A stretch of DNA of 64,000 nt from positions 574,301 through 638,300 of the forward strand of contig NZ_FQXY01000008.1 in assembly GCF_900130125.1 (NCBI RefSeq), given 5' to 3'. A model generated the notes under the pieces. The model ran no database searches. It had not been told where the DNA came from and worked only from the letters and a program-made list of their open reading frames with translations. Of this stretch, positions 1 through 8,838 are shown in pieces (the first letter of the stretch is position 1; each line of letters starts with the position of its first letter). The position numbers were made by a program, and so were the translations under genes. The stretch is from Bacteroides congonensis. Its GTDB lineage: Bacteria; Bacteroidota; Bacteroidia; Bacteroidales; Bacteroidaceae.

Positions 1-73
1 TGCAACTTTATGTTTATATTTGCAGCATCAAACTGAAGCAAATAATACCGTATGAGAAGTATTTGATGTATAT

Positions 74-315
74 TTAGATTTTTGACTGCATATTCGCAGG
101 ATTCTTTTTAACAGTGATTCCCCCTTTTAGTTTGATGTTTTTTAAAGAAATATCCGTAAGATGACGGATCGTTTCGATACAAATTCTGTCTTTAATTTGC
201 TCCGGTGGTAAATTGAGGAAGTATAAAAGATAGTACTTAAAATAATAAATATTGTTTGTTTTGTTTGTGTTAAAAATGAAAGTCTGGTTTCGTGAGAAAG
301 TAGGCTTTATAAAAC
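74..315 (-). pseudogene. possible remnant of a coding region, no start codon
   Basis: A frame on the minus strand stays open for about 75 codons and ends with TAA at 74-76. Its downstream part reads like protein (LPPEQIKDRICIETIRH and onwards, ending NMQSKI), while the upstream part is low-complexity Asn/Tyr/Phe-rich. No ATG lies upstream of the coding-like part, so it cannot be translated as a normal gene. I do not recognise the family. It may be chance or the end of a decayed gene; nothing else is visible in bases 1-315. Confidence 0.15.
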
Positions 316-347
316 AAAAAGAGGATTAATGAGTTAATCCTCTTTTT
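316..347. terminator. bidirectional hairpin terminator overlapping the helicase stop
   Basis: A perfect 14-bp stem (AAAAAGAGGATTAA, loop TGAG, complementary arm) is flanked by T runs on both strands. The helicase stop codon (complement of 334-336) is the first triplet of one stem arm, so the hairpin forms right at the end of the gene. Confidence 0.85.
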
Positions 348-2223
348 TAATGAATAACATCAACCTTTTATAGAAAGGATGTTTTGTCAGCGTGCTCGCG
401 TCTCCCAATATGACTAGTTTCATCCGTGCCCGGGTAATTGCTACGTTCATTCTTCGCAAATCATTCAGGAATCCTATTTGCCTGTCCTCATTGGCGCGGA
501 CAAGACTGATAAAGATTACATCCCGTTCCTGTCCCTGAAAGCCGTCCACCGTATTCACGGTGATGAGGCTGCGGAAAGGGCGGAGAAAGCTGCTCCCCTT
601 GATTTTGCTTCTCAAATATTGTACCTGTGCTTTATATGGAGAAATCAGGCCGAAATCAATCCTTTCATCCAATATCCGGTCTTTGCCGATCCGGTTGATA
701 TATGCTTCCAGTTCCTGCAAAAGCAGATTTGCTTCCTGCTTGTTGATTCTCCCGAAACTCTCACCTACAAATTCTTCGCGGAAATCCATTTCAGAAGTGT
801 CTATCCAGTTCATGGGCGTATCGAAATCGAGAATCCCCCGGTAACGTACTTCGGGGGCAGCTTCCAGTTCGCCGTGGTAGAACCAGTCCGAAGGAAACTG
901 CATGATAGCTTCGTGCATCCGGTACTGTACTTTCAGCAACGAAACGGCAGATGGCTTTTGTTGGACTACTTTTTCCATCAACGTGTGGTCTAGTCCGCCA
1001 CGGGCTGCCTCTATACATTTAATAGTAGGTGGAAGCTGACAATGGTCTCCGGCAAGAATAACCCGGTCGGCTTTGCGGATGGCAATCCAGCATGCCGCTT
1101 CGAGTGCCTGGGCAGCTTCGTCAATAAATAAGGTAGGAAACCGCCGTCCGTTGAGCAAGCGGTGATTACTGCTCACTAAAGTAGAGGCAATCACACGGGC
1201 ACTGTCGAAAAGGTCGGCATTGATGGCTATCTCCAGTTCCGTGGCACGGTCGCGCAAGCGGCTCATGCGGCTGCGTATACCCTCCCGTTCGGCGTAACTT
1301 CTCCGGCGCATCCGGCCGTTCATTTCGCGGATAGACTTGCGGATACCCCATAGTTCCGGATAGGCCGGATGACTTTCGAACCGCCGTTCGTAAGTGAAAG
1401 ACAGCATCTTGTCATTTACCCGTGTAGGATTTCCGATACGCAGCACCGGCACGCCCCGGTCTACAAGCTTCTCACAAATCCAGTCGACAGCCGTATTACT
1501 CTGTGCGCAGACCAGCACTTGCGGCTCGCGGTGCAACGTTTCATAAATCGCTTCGACCAGTGTCGTCGTCTTTCCCGTTCCCGGCGGGCCGTGGACGATG
1601 GAGACATCGCGCGTGCAGAGCACTTTGTTGACAGCCGTCTCCTGCGTACTGTTCAGCCACGGAAAGCGTACCGGATACAACTCACGAAATCCCGGTTTCA
1701 GCGTTCCAAGCAGCGTGTCGCGCAGTTCTGCCAACCGGTTGCCTTTGGCGCGGACTACATCTTCCAGTGCTTCGAACATCGCCCGGTAAGACGTTTCGTC
1801 AAAATAAAGCTGCACGCCAAGCAGTATATTGGGAATTTGCAGTTCCATCAAAGCACCCGCTCCGGGCAACACGACCACCATCCGTTCCTCATCCGCATAA
1901 CTGACGGTAGCAATGAAATTCATATACTTCATCTTCCCCTCGAGCGACTGATGGAAAAAGCAGACGGGACGTCCGAACTCGAAAGAGTGCTCTATCTCTT
2001 TATTTTCGGTACGTGTAATATCTATTACAAGCTGATTCAGCGAATTGTAGTAACTTCGGCCGAGAGAGACGGGATACCAGCAGAGACCGCGTTTCACTTT
2101 CCGGGCGACGCCCATCGTTTCGGTCTGCCGCTTGAACTCTTCTTTCTCGTATTCGTACTCCATCCGTAAGAGGAGTTGTTGTTGCTGAAGATCGGCTATC
2201 GGACTTTTCGAATTATTATTCAT
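334..2223 (-). CDS. UPF1/IGHMBP2-like superfamily 1 DNA/RNA helicase
   Basis: ATP-dependent nucleic-acid helicase of superfamily 1 with two RecA-like domains, cytoplasmic. Walker A GPPGTGKTTT lies near residue 212, the DEAAQA Walker B later, then QYRMHE, VDGFQGQERDVI and NVAITRARMKLVILGD, the usual motif order of the UPF1/SMUBP2 group. The first in-frame ATG (2286) precedes a TAnnTTTG box at 2232-2239, so I start at the ATG at 2223 (MNNNSKSP), giving 629 residues; the ATG at 2163 is also possible. It stands alone and divergent from the aconitase operon. The substrate cannot be told from sequence. Confidence 0.88.
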   Translation of the reverse strand: MNNNSKSPIADLQQQQLLLRMEYEYEKEEFKRQTETMGVARKVKRGLCWYPVSLGRSYYNSLNQLVIDITRTENKEIEHSFEFGRPVCFFHQSLEGKMKYMNFIATVSYADEERMVVVLPGAGALMELQIPNILLGVQLYFDETSYRAMFEALEDVVRAKGNRLAELRDTLLGTLKPGFRELYPVRFPWLNSTQETAVNKVLCTRDVSIVHGPPGTGKTTTLVEAIYETLHREPQVLVCAQSNTAVDWICEKLVDRGVPVLRIGNPTRVNDKMLSFTYERRFESHPAYPELWGIRKSIREMNGRMRRRSYAEREGIRSRMSRLRDRATELEIAINADLFDSARVIASTLVSSNHRLLNGRRFPTLFIDEAAQALEAACWIAIRKADRVILAGDHCQLPPTIKCIEAARGGLDHTLMEKVVQQKPSAVSLLKVQYRMHEAIMQFPSDWFYHGELEAAPEVRYRGILDFDTPMNWIDTSEMDFREEFVGESFGRINKQEANLLLQELEAYINRIGKDRILDERIDFGLISPYKAQVQYLRSKIKGSSFLRPFRSLITVNTVDGFQGQERDVIFISLVRANEDRQIGFLNDLRRMNVAITRARMKLVILGDASTLTKHPFYKRLMLFIKKED

Positions 2224-2231
2224 AATAGACG

Positions 2232-2239
2232 CAAAGGTA
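2232..2239 (-). promoter_or_regulatory. -7 promoter box of the helicase gene
   Basis: TACCTTTG on the minus strand fits the Bacteroides -7 consensus TAnnTTTG. It ends only 8 bases before the chosen ATG, so the 5' leader must be very short, and it rules out the upstream ATG at 2286 as start. Confidence 0.6.
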
Positions 2240-2340
2240 ACAATTCTTCTCTCCGGGTAGAAAAAATATTTCATTTTGTTAAACATTACTCGAACGTCGT
2301 TCGTTATTTTTATAGATAGACTAAAAAAACTAAAAGCGAT

Positions 2341-4584
2341 ATGGTATACGATGTGACTATGTTAGAAGCCTTCTACGCTGCTTATAAAGGAAAGGTAGAA
2401 CACGTGCGGGCTGTATTGAAGCGTCCTTTGACGTTGGCCGAGAAAATTTTGTATGCTCATCTGTATGATGTAGCCGATGTAAAGGATTACAAACGAGGAG
2501 AGGACTATGTGAATTTCCGCCCCGACCGGGTGGCTATGCAGGACGCGACTGCCCAAATGGCGCTGCTCCAATTTATGAATGCAGGCAAAGACCGGGTAGC
2601 AGTGCCTTCGACTGTGCATTGTGACCACTTGATACAAGCCTACAAAGGAGCGAAGGAAGACATCGCTACCGCAAGAATGACCAACGAAGAAGTTTATGAT
2701 TTCCTTCGCGATGTATCTTCCCGCTACGGTATCGGCTTTTGGAAACCGGGCGCAGGCATCATCCACCAGGTAGTGCTTGAAAACTACGCATTCCCCGGCG
2801 GAATGATGGTGGGAACGGACTCGCACACTCCGAACGCAGGTGGTCTTGGCATGGTGGCTATCGGTGTCGGTGGCGCGGATGCCGTGGACGTGATGACCGG
2901 CATGGAGTGGGAATTGAAGATGCCGAAGATTATCGGTGTCCGCCTGACCGGAAAACTGAACGGATGGGCCTCTCCGAAAGACGTGATTCTGAAACTGGCG
3001 GGCATCCTCACCGTAAAAGGCGGAACGAACGCCATCATCGAATATTTCGGTCCCGGCACCGAATCTCTTTCCGCCACCGGAAAAGCAACCATCTGCAACA
3101 TGGGAGCCGAAGTAGGGGCTACCACCTCACTTTTCCCGTTTGACGGGCGCATGGCTACTTACCTGAGAGCCACAGGAAGAGACTGTGTTGTCGACTGGGC
3201 GGAATCTGTCGGCGCCGACCTTCGGGCGGACGAAGTGGTGACGGATGAACCTGCGAAATATTACGACCGTGTCATTGATATTGACCTGTCGGAACTCGAA
3301 CCTTACATAAACGGCCCTTTCACGCCGGACGCTGCTACGCCTATCTCCGAATTTGCGGAGAAAGTATTATTGAACGGCTATCCTCGTAAAATGGAAGTCG
3401 GACTCATCGGTTCGTGCACCAACTCTTCTTACCAGGACTTGAGCCGTGCCGCTTCTTTAGCGAAGCAGGTAGCCGAAAAGAATTTGAGCGTAGCCGCCCC
3501 GCTGATTGTGAATCCGGGTTCGGAACAGATTCGCGCCACTGCCGAGAGAGACGGAATGATCGGTGCTTTCGAGCAAATCGGAGCTACCATTATGGCAAAC
3601 GCCTGCGGCCCTTGTATCGGCCAGTGGAAACGTGAGACGGACGACCCGACACGGAAGAACTCCATCGTCACCTCTTTCAACCGTAACTTTGCGAAACGTG
3701 CCGACGGCAATCCCAACACCTATGCTTTCGTCGCTTCTCCCGAACTGACTATGGCACTGACCATCGCGGGCGACCTCTGCTTCAACCCCTTGAAAGACAG
3801 ATTAGTGAACCACGATGGCGAAAGAGTAAAATTGGCTGAACCTGTCGGCGACGAACTTCCTTTGAAGGGCTTTACACAGGGCAACGAAGGCTATATCGCC
3901 CCGCACGGAGCAAAAACGGAAATCAAAGTGAAACCGGATTCCCAACGCTTGCAACTGCTGACTCCTTTCCCTGCCTGGGACGGTCAGGACTTGCTGAATA
4001 TGCCCCTGCTCATCAAGGCGCAAGGCAAATGTACCACCGACCATATCTCTATGGCAGGCCCGTGGCTTCGTTTCCGGGGACATTTGGAGAATATTTCCGA
4101 CAATATGTTGATGGGAGCTGTCAATGCCTTCAACGGTGAAACGAACAGCGTTTGGAACCGTTCGACAAATACCTACGGTACAGTTTCCGGTACAGCGAAG
4201 TTGTATAAGACACAGGGGATTTCTTCTATTGTCGTTGCCGAAGAAAACTACGGCGAAGGCTCCAGTCGCGAGCACGCAGCTATGGAACCCCGTTTCCTGA
4301 ATGTCCGTGTGATTCTCGCCAAGAGCTTCGCCCGTATCCATGAAACGAATCTGAAGAAACAAGGAATGCTTGCCCTGACATTTGTTGATAAAGCCGACTA
4401 CGACAAGATTCGCGAACATGATGTTCTCTCCGTGCTTGGTTTGGTGCATTTCGCGCCGGGACGTAATCTCACCATCGTTCTCCACCACGAAGACGGAACG
4501 AAAGAGAGCTTTGAAGTACAGCACACATACAATGAACAGCAGATAGCCTGGTTTCGTGCCGGCTCTGCCTTAAATGCAAGATAA
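2341..4584 (+). CDS. acn: aconitate hydratase, mitochondrial type
   Basis: Converts citrate to isocitrate through cis-aconitate; cytoplasmic 4Fe-4S enzyme of 747 residues. The three cluster ligands are visible: Cys359 in GSCTNSS, and Cys422 and Cys425 in CGPC. Length and motifs fit the mitochondrial-type family, shorter than AcnA (about 890) and unlike AcnB. The next gene, isocitrate dehydrogenase, starts two bases after the stop, and citrate synthase follows, so one operon encodes the oxidative branch from citrate to 2-oxoglutarate. B. fragilis is known to have a mitochondrial-like aconitase in such a cluster. Confidence 0.95.
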   Translation: MVYDVTMLEAFYAAYKGKVEHVRAVLKRPLTLAEKILYAHLYDVADVKDYKRGEDYVNFRPDRVAMQDATAQMALLQFMNAGKDRVAVPSTVHCDHLIQAYKGAKEDIATARMTNEEVYDFLRDVSSRYGIGFWKPGAGIIHQVVLENYAFPGGMMVGTDSHTPNAGGLGMVAIGVGGADAVDVMTGMEWELKMPKIIGVRLTGKLNGWASPKDVILKLAGILTVKGGTNAIIEYFGPGTESLSATGKATICNMGAEVGATTSLFPFDGRMATYLRATGRDCVVDWAESVGADLRADEVVTDEPAKYYDRVIDIDLSELEPYINGPFTPDAATPISEFAEKVLLNGYPRKMEVGLIGSCTNSSYQDLSRAASLAKQVAEKNLSVAAPLIVNPGSEQIRATAERDGMIGAFEQIGATIMANACGPCIGQWKRETDDPTRKNSIVTSFNRNFAKRADGNPNTYAFVASPELTMALTIAGDLCFNPLKDRLVNHDGERVKLAEPVGDELPLKGFTQGNEGYIAPHGAKTEIKVKPDSQRLQLLTPFPAWDGQDLLNMPLLIKAQGKCTTDHISMAGPWLRFRGHLENISDNMLMGAVNAFNGETNSVWNRSTNTYGTVSGTAKLYKTQGISSIVVAEENYGEGSSREHAAMEPRFLNVRVILAKSFARIHETNLKKQGMLALTFVDKADYDKIREHDVLSVLGLVHFAPGRNLTIVLHHEDGTKESFEVQHTYNEQQIAWFRAGSALNAR

Positions 4585-4586
4585 CC

Positions 4587-5777
4587 ATGAATAAAATAAC
4601 CATGAAAGCAGATGGTACGCTGCTGGTGCCCGATGTGCCTACCGTACCTTATATTACCGGAGACGGAGTGGGAGCTGAAGTGACTCCTTCCATGCAGGCC
4701 GTAGTGAATGCGGCCGTTCGGAAAGCCTATGGCGGCAAGCGCCGCATCGAATGGAAAGAAGTGCTGGCAGGTGAACGTGCCTTCAATGAGACAGGTTCCT
4801 GGTTGCCGGATGAAACGATGAAGGCCTTTCAGGAATATCTGATAGGAATCAAAGGCCCGTTGACAACTCCCGTTGGTGGCGGCATCCGTTCGTTGAATGT
4901 AGCTCTGCGCCAGACGCTCGACTTATACGTTTGTCTCCGTCCCGTCCGTTGGTATCAGGGAGTGCAGTCGCCTGTGAAAGCGCCTGAGAAAGTGGATATG
5001 TGCGTATTCCGTGAAAATACGGAAGATATTTATGCCGGTATCGAGTGGGAAGCCGGTACTCCGGAAGCTGAAAAGTTCTATAAATTCCTCAAAGACGAGA
5101 TGGGCGTGACGAAAGTCCGTTTCCCGGAAACATCTTCTTTCGGCGTGAAACCTGTCTCCCGTGAAGGCACGGAACGTCTTGTACGTGCAGCCTGCCAGTA
5201 TGCGCTCGACCATCATCTGCCTTCCGTGACGTTGGTGCACAAAGGTAATATCATGAAATTCACCGAAGGCGGTTTCAAGAAGTGGGGCTACGAACTGGCG
5301 CAGCGTGAATTTGCCGATGCCTTGGCAGATGGCAGACTGGTGATAAAGGACTGTATCGCCGACGCTTTCCTGCAAAATACCTTACTGATTCCCGAAGAAT
5401 ATTCCGTAATAGCCACCTTGAACCTGAACGGGGACTACGTCTCCGACCAATTGGCAGCGATGGTAGGCGGCATCGGTATTGCTCCGGGAGCGAATATCAA
5501 CTACAAGACAGGTCACGCCATCTTTGAAGCCACCCACGGAACTGCCCCGAACATTGCGGGAAAAGACGTAGTGAACCCTTGCTCCATTCTGCTTTCGGCA
5601 GTGATGATGCTCGAATATTTTGACTGGAAAGAAGCGGCGGCTCTTATAGAGAAAGTCTTGGAACAAAGTTTCCTTGAAGCTCGCGCTACACATGATCTAG
5701 CACGTTTTATGCCGAACGGAATCTCCCTCTCAACTTCCGCTTTCACACGCGAAATAGTGGAACGAATTGAAAAGTAA
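4587..5777 (+). CDS. icd: isocitrate dehydrogenase (NAD(P))
   Basis: Oxidative decarboxylation of isocitrate to 2-oxoglutarate; 396 residues, full length for the bacterial homodimeric class. The substrate loop ([12 protein letters not shown]) and [13 protein letters not shown] are present. The cofactor loop reads [15 protein letters not shown] (residues 317-331). E. coli NADP-specific enzyme has Lys-Tyr where Asn322-Ile323 stand here; the Ile is typical of NAD-dependent members while Val329 matches NADP members, so cofactor preference is unclear. Second gene of the acn-icd-gltA operon. Confidence 0.93.
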   Translation: MNKITMKADGTLLVPDVPTVPYITGDGVGAEVTPSMQAVVNAAVRKAYGGKRRIEWKEVLAGERAFNETGSWLPDETMKAFQEYLIGIKGPLTTPVGGGIRSLNVALRQTLDLYVCLRPVRWYQGVQSPVKAPEKVDMCVFRENTEDIYAGIEWEAGTPEAEKFYKFLKDEMGVTKVRFPETSSFGVKPVSREGTERLVRAACQYALDHHLPSVTLVHKGNIMKFTEGGFKKWGYELAQREFADALADGRLVIKDCIADAFLQNTLLIPEEYSVIATLNLNGDYVSDQLAAMVGGIGIAPGANINYKTGHAIFEATHGTAPNIAGKDVVNPCSILLSAVMMLEYFDWKEAAALIEKVLEQSFLEARATHDLARFMPNGISLSTSAFTREIVERIEK

Positions 5778-5802
5778 AAGCAACGAATAAAAACAAAGAA
5801 AA

Positions 5803-7146
5803 ATGAAGAAAGAGTACTTGATTTACAAGCTTTCCGAAGATATGAAGGAAGCAACCCGGATTGATAATGAATTGTTCCCCAAGTTTGACGTGAAACGCGG
5901 ACTGCGTAATGAAGACGGCACAGGTGTATTGGTAGGCCTTACTAAAATCGGTAATGTAGTTGGCTACGAACGTATTCCGGGCGGCGGACTGAAACCCATA
6001 CCGGGCAAATTGTTCTATCGTGGCTATGACGTGGAAGATATTTCACACGCCATCATCAAGGAGAAACGCTTCGGCTTCGAAGAAGTGGCTTACCTGCTGC
6101 TCTCCGGCCGTCTGCCGGATAAGGAAGAACTGCTCTCTTTCCGTGAACTGATTAACGACAACATGCCGTTGGAACAGAAAACGAAAATGAATATTATCGA
6201 ATTGGAAGGAAACAACATTATGAATATCCTTTCGCGCAGCGTACTCGAAATGTATCGTTTTGATGCCAACGCGGATGATACTTCCCGTGATAACCTGATG
6301 CGTCAGAGCATCGATCTTATCTCGAAGTTCCCGACCATCATCGCCTATGCTTACAATATGCTTCGCCACGCCACTTTCGGTCGTTCCCTGCATATCCGCC
6401 ATCCGCAGGAAAAACTGTCTATCGCCGAAAACTTCCTGTATATGCTGAAAAAGGACTACACCGAACTGGATGCCCGCACCCTCGACCTGCTGTTGATTCT
6501 TCAGGCAGAACATGGTGGTGGTAACAACTCCACATTCACCGTCCGTGTCACTTCTTCTACCGGAACAGATACGTATTCGGCCATCGCCGCGGGTATCGGT
6601 TCGCTGAAAGGCCCGCTTCATGGTGGCGCGAATATCCAGGTTGCCGACATGTTCCAGCACTTGAAAGAAAATATCAAGGACTGGACTAGTGTAGACGAAA
6701 TAGACACTTATTTCACCCGTATGCTCAACAAAGAAGTGTACAACAAAACGGGATTGATTTATGGTATCGGCCATGCTGTCTACACCATTTCCGACCCTCG
6801 TGCGCTCTTGCTGAAAGAACTTGCCCGCGACCTTGCCCGTGAGAAAGGCAGAGAAAGCGAATTTGCTTTCCTCGAACTGTTGGAAGAACGTGCCATCGCC
6901 ACTTTCGGTCGTATCAAGAACAACGGAAAGACCGTTTCCAGTAACATCGACTTCTATTCGGGTTTCGTCTATGAAATGATCGGATTGCCGCAGGAAATTT
7001 TCACTCCTTTGTTTGCCATGGCACGTATCGTAGGTTGGTGTGCACACCGCAATGAGGAACTGACTTTCGAAGGCAAGCGTATCATCCGTCCTGCTTACAA
7101 GAATGTGCTCGAAGATTTGGCTTATGTACCTATCAAGAAGCGTTGA
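5803..7146 (+). CDS. gltA: citrate synthase
   Basis: Condenses oxaloacetate and acetyl-CoA to citrate. 447 residues. Catalytic-region motifs are present: AEHGGGNNSTFTVRV, GPLHGGAN and GIGHAVYTISDPRA with the active-site histidines, and a C-terminal DFYSGFVYEMIGLP with the active-site Asp. An N-terminal extension of about 60 residues precedes the core, as in other Bacteroidetes enzymes. Last gene of the operon, 25 bases after icd; an imperfect hairpin follows the stop at 7181-7222. Confidence 0.95.
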   Translation: MKKEYLIYKLSEDMKEATRIDNELFPKFDVKRGLRNEDGTGVLVGLTKIGNVVGYERIPGGGLKPIPGKLFYRGYDVEDISHAIIKEKRFGFEEVAYLLLSGRLPDKEELLSFRELINDNMPLEQKTKMNIIELEGNNIMNILSRSVLEMYRFDANADDTSRDNLMRQSIDLISKFPTIIAYAYNMLRHATFGRSLHIRHPQEKLSIAENFLYMLKKDYTELDARTLDLLLILQAEHGGGNNSTFTVRVTSSTGTDTYSAIAAGIGSLKGPLHGGANIQVADMFQHLKENIKDWTSVDEIDTYFTRMLNKEVYNKTGLIYGIGHAVYTISDPRALLLKELARDLAREKGRESEFAFLELLEERAIATFGRIKNNGKTVSSNIDFYSGFVYEMIGLPQEIFTPLFAMARIVGWCAHRNEELTFEGKRIIRPAYKNVLEDLAYVPIKKR

Positions 7147-7180
7147 CAAAGACAAATCCTTTTGTTGAATATATAAAAGT

Positions 7181-7222
7181 ACTCCCCGAACGAAGATTGA
7201 ATTTCAACTTTGTTCGGGGAGT
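7181..7222 (+). terminator. hairpin after the citrate synthase operon
   Basis: ACTCCCCGAACGAAG pairs with CTTTGTTCGGGGAGT with one mismatch, loop about 12 bases. A T run is lacking, so it may stabilise the 3' end or terminate weakly. Confidence 0.55.
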
Positions 7223-7460
7223 TGTGATAAATAAGAAACAGTTCAAAACTGTGCAGAAATGAGCCAAGTATTTAGCTTCATCAAGATTTAAAATGATATA
7301 ATTATCTTGCACACCTACACTCTTTGCATCTATTCAATTGATACATAGAAATATAAGTATGTGCAAGATACCGTTGCAGATGCGTGCAAGATAAAAGTAT
7401 CTTGCACGCTGTCTGCTGTGATTACTTAGCTATTCATTCCTGTTGACGGTAGTTCCCATT

Positions 7461-7480
7461 TGTTTCAAGTACTTGAAACA
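7461..7480. repeat. 20-bp perfect palindrome
   Basis: TGTTTCAAGTACTTGAAACA is its own reverse complement. Its right half is also the beginning of the first 22-bp repeat that follows. Confidence 0.8.
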
Positions 7481-7559
7481 AAGTGTTCATAGGCTTGAAA
7501 CAAAGTGTTTACTTACTTGAAACAAAGTGTTTCTCTATAGCAAACACTTTGTTTCATTA
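7472..7559. repeat. 22-bp phased repeats, three direct and one inverted
   Basis: CTTGAAACAAAGTGTT occurs at 7472, 7494 and 7516, exactly 22 bases apart. The fourth 22-base unit holds the same word inverted (7542-7556), giving a 15-bp hairpin with 7518-7532. Confidence 0.85.
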
Positions 7560-7996
7560 CTTTGAACAAGTCATTTGATGCCTTGATTCTATAAATGACT
7601 GCATAGTTTTCGGGAATTATCAGGAACTTTTTGAAAAAGACAAAGCGTGCAAGATACTTTTATCTTGCACACATCTGCAACGGTATCTTGCACACGCTTA
7701 TATCTCTATGTATCAATCAAGTAGATGCAAAGAGTGTAGGTGTGCAAGATAATTATATCATTTTAAACTCTATGTAATGCAGGAACTATTATGATTTTGT
7801 TCAAAACCTGTACTGTTATGAGTTAATCTCAATTGGTCTTTATTTATTTTCTGCGTTCAATGAATTTATCTCTAGTATGCATAACTCATTCGTCTGGCAA
7901 CTGTTTCTTTTTGGAGTTTGTAATTAAAAAATGTACAGCTTGTGGTGAGTTTTTTATTTAAAGGGAATTTTGTGTTGTAATTCCTTTCATTTTTGT

Positions 7997-8004
7997 TATT
8001 TTTG
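7997..8004 (+). promoter_or_regulatory. -7 promoter box of the steroid-type reductase operon
   Basis: TATTTTTG fits TAnnTTTG, with a TTG at 7975-7977 at 19 bases' distance as the -33 element. It lies 23 bases before the start codon at 8028. Bases 7768-7996 hold no gene that I can see. Confidence 0.55.
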
Positions 8005-8027
8005 CGCATTACATAAAGACTTTTAAT

Positions 8028-8789
8028 ATGAGTTTGGCAGCCTTTAATCTGTTCCTGGGTGTGATGAGTTTGATTGCCCTGGTGGTTTTTATCGCGCTTT
8101 ATTTTGTGAAAGCGGGATACGGTATTTTTCGCACGGCGTCATGGGGAGTAGCTATATCCAATAAAATAGCTTGGGTACTGATGGAAGCTCCGGTCTTTTT
8201 GGTGATGTGTGGTATGTGGATGTATTCCGAACGTCGTTTTGAACCGGTAATATTGACTTTCTTTTTGTTTTTTCAAATTCATTATTTCCAGCGTGCCTTC
8301 ATTTTCCCGCTGTTATTGACCGGAAAAAGTAAAATGCCACTGGCAATTATGTCAATGGGGATTCTTTTTAATCTGCTGAATGGCTATATGCAAGGTGAAT
8401 GGATATTTTACCTTGCTCCCGAAACGATGTATCAGCCCGACTGGTTTACGTCTCCGTGGTTTATAGCGGGTACTCTGCTGTTTTTTGTGGGTATGCTGGT
8501 CAACTGGCATTCGGATTATGTCATCCGCCACCTGCGCAAACCGGGAGACACACGCCATTATCTGCCGCAAAAGGGAATGTATCGCTATGTCACGTCCGCC
8601 AATTATTTCGGTGAAATAATTGAATGGGCAGGTTGGGCAATACTCACTTGTTCGCTTTCCGGACTTGTCTTTCTTTGGTGGACGATTGCCAATCTTGTTC
8701 CGCGTGCCCATGCGTTGTGGTGTCGCTACCGCGAAGAATTCGGTGACGCGGTAGGAGAGAAGAAACGGGTATTTCCTTTCCTTTATTAA
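8028..8789 (+). CDS. steroid 5-alpha-reductase family membrane protein
   Basis: Predicted NADPH-dependent reductase of the delta-4 double bond of 3-oxosteroids or 3-oxo bile acids, embedded in the inner membrane. 253 residues with about six hydrophobic segments. The C-terminal part has the family signature YVTSANYFGEIIEW (from about residue 188) and ends in VFPFLY, strongly like animal SRD5A1/2 in this region; FNLLNGYMQ matches the other family block. It begins a three-gene operon with an OYE-family reductase and an SDR. Gene clusters of these three families are reported in gut Bacteroidetes as making isoallolithocholate from 3-oxolithocholate. Family assignment is firm, substrate is inferred. 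Confidence 0.85.
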   Translation: MSLAAFNLFLGVMSLIALVVFIALYFVKAGYGIFRTASWGVAISNKIAWVLMEAPVFLVMCGMWMYSERRFEPVILTFFLFFQIHYFQRAFIFPLLLTGKSKMPLAIMSMGILFNLLNGYMQGEWIFYLAPETMYQPDWFTSPWFIAGTLLFFVGMLVNWHSDYVIRHLRKPGDTRHYLPQKGMYRYVTSANYFGEIIEWAGWAILTCSLSGLVFLWWTIANLVPRAHALWCRYREEFGDAVGEKKRVFPFLY

Positions 8790-8838
8790 GAATGATTGTT
8801 ATCACAAATTAAATAAGACTTGAATAATTCTCACTACT

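Larger units (their letters stand above)
7287..7767. repeat. 481-bp palindromic element with two 123-bp arms
   Basis: The left arm (7287-7409) and the reverse complement of the right arm (7645-7767) match at 116 of 123 positions with no gap; all seven differences are transitions. The 235-bp centre carries its own repeats. Each arm has the word GTGCAAGATA or its complement several times; 7382-7409 is itself a perfect hairpin (12-bp stem, loop AAAG), with a near copy in the right arm. No protein is encoded. The element fills most of the gap 7147-8027 between gltA and the next operon. Confidence 0.9.

Noticed and set aside
6043..7155. 370-codon minus-strand frame opposite citrate synthase
   Set aside because: Antisense shadow of a clear citrate synthase gene.
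7472..7559. 22-bp repeats as a small CRISPR array
   Set aside because: The word fills most of the unit, the spacers are only 6 bases, one unit is inverted, and no cas genes are near.
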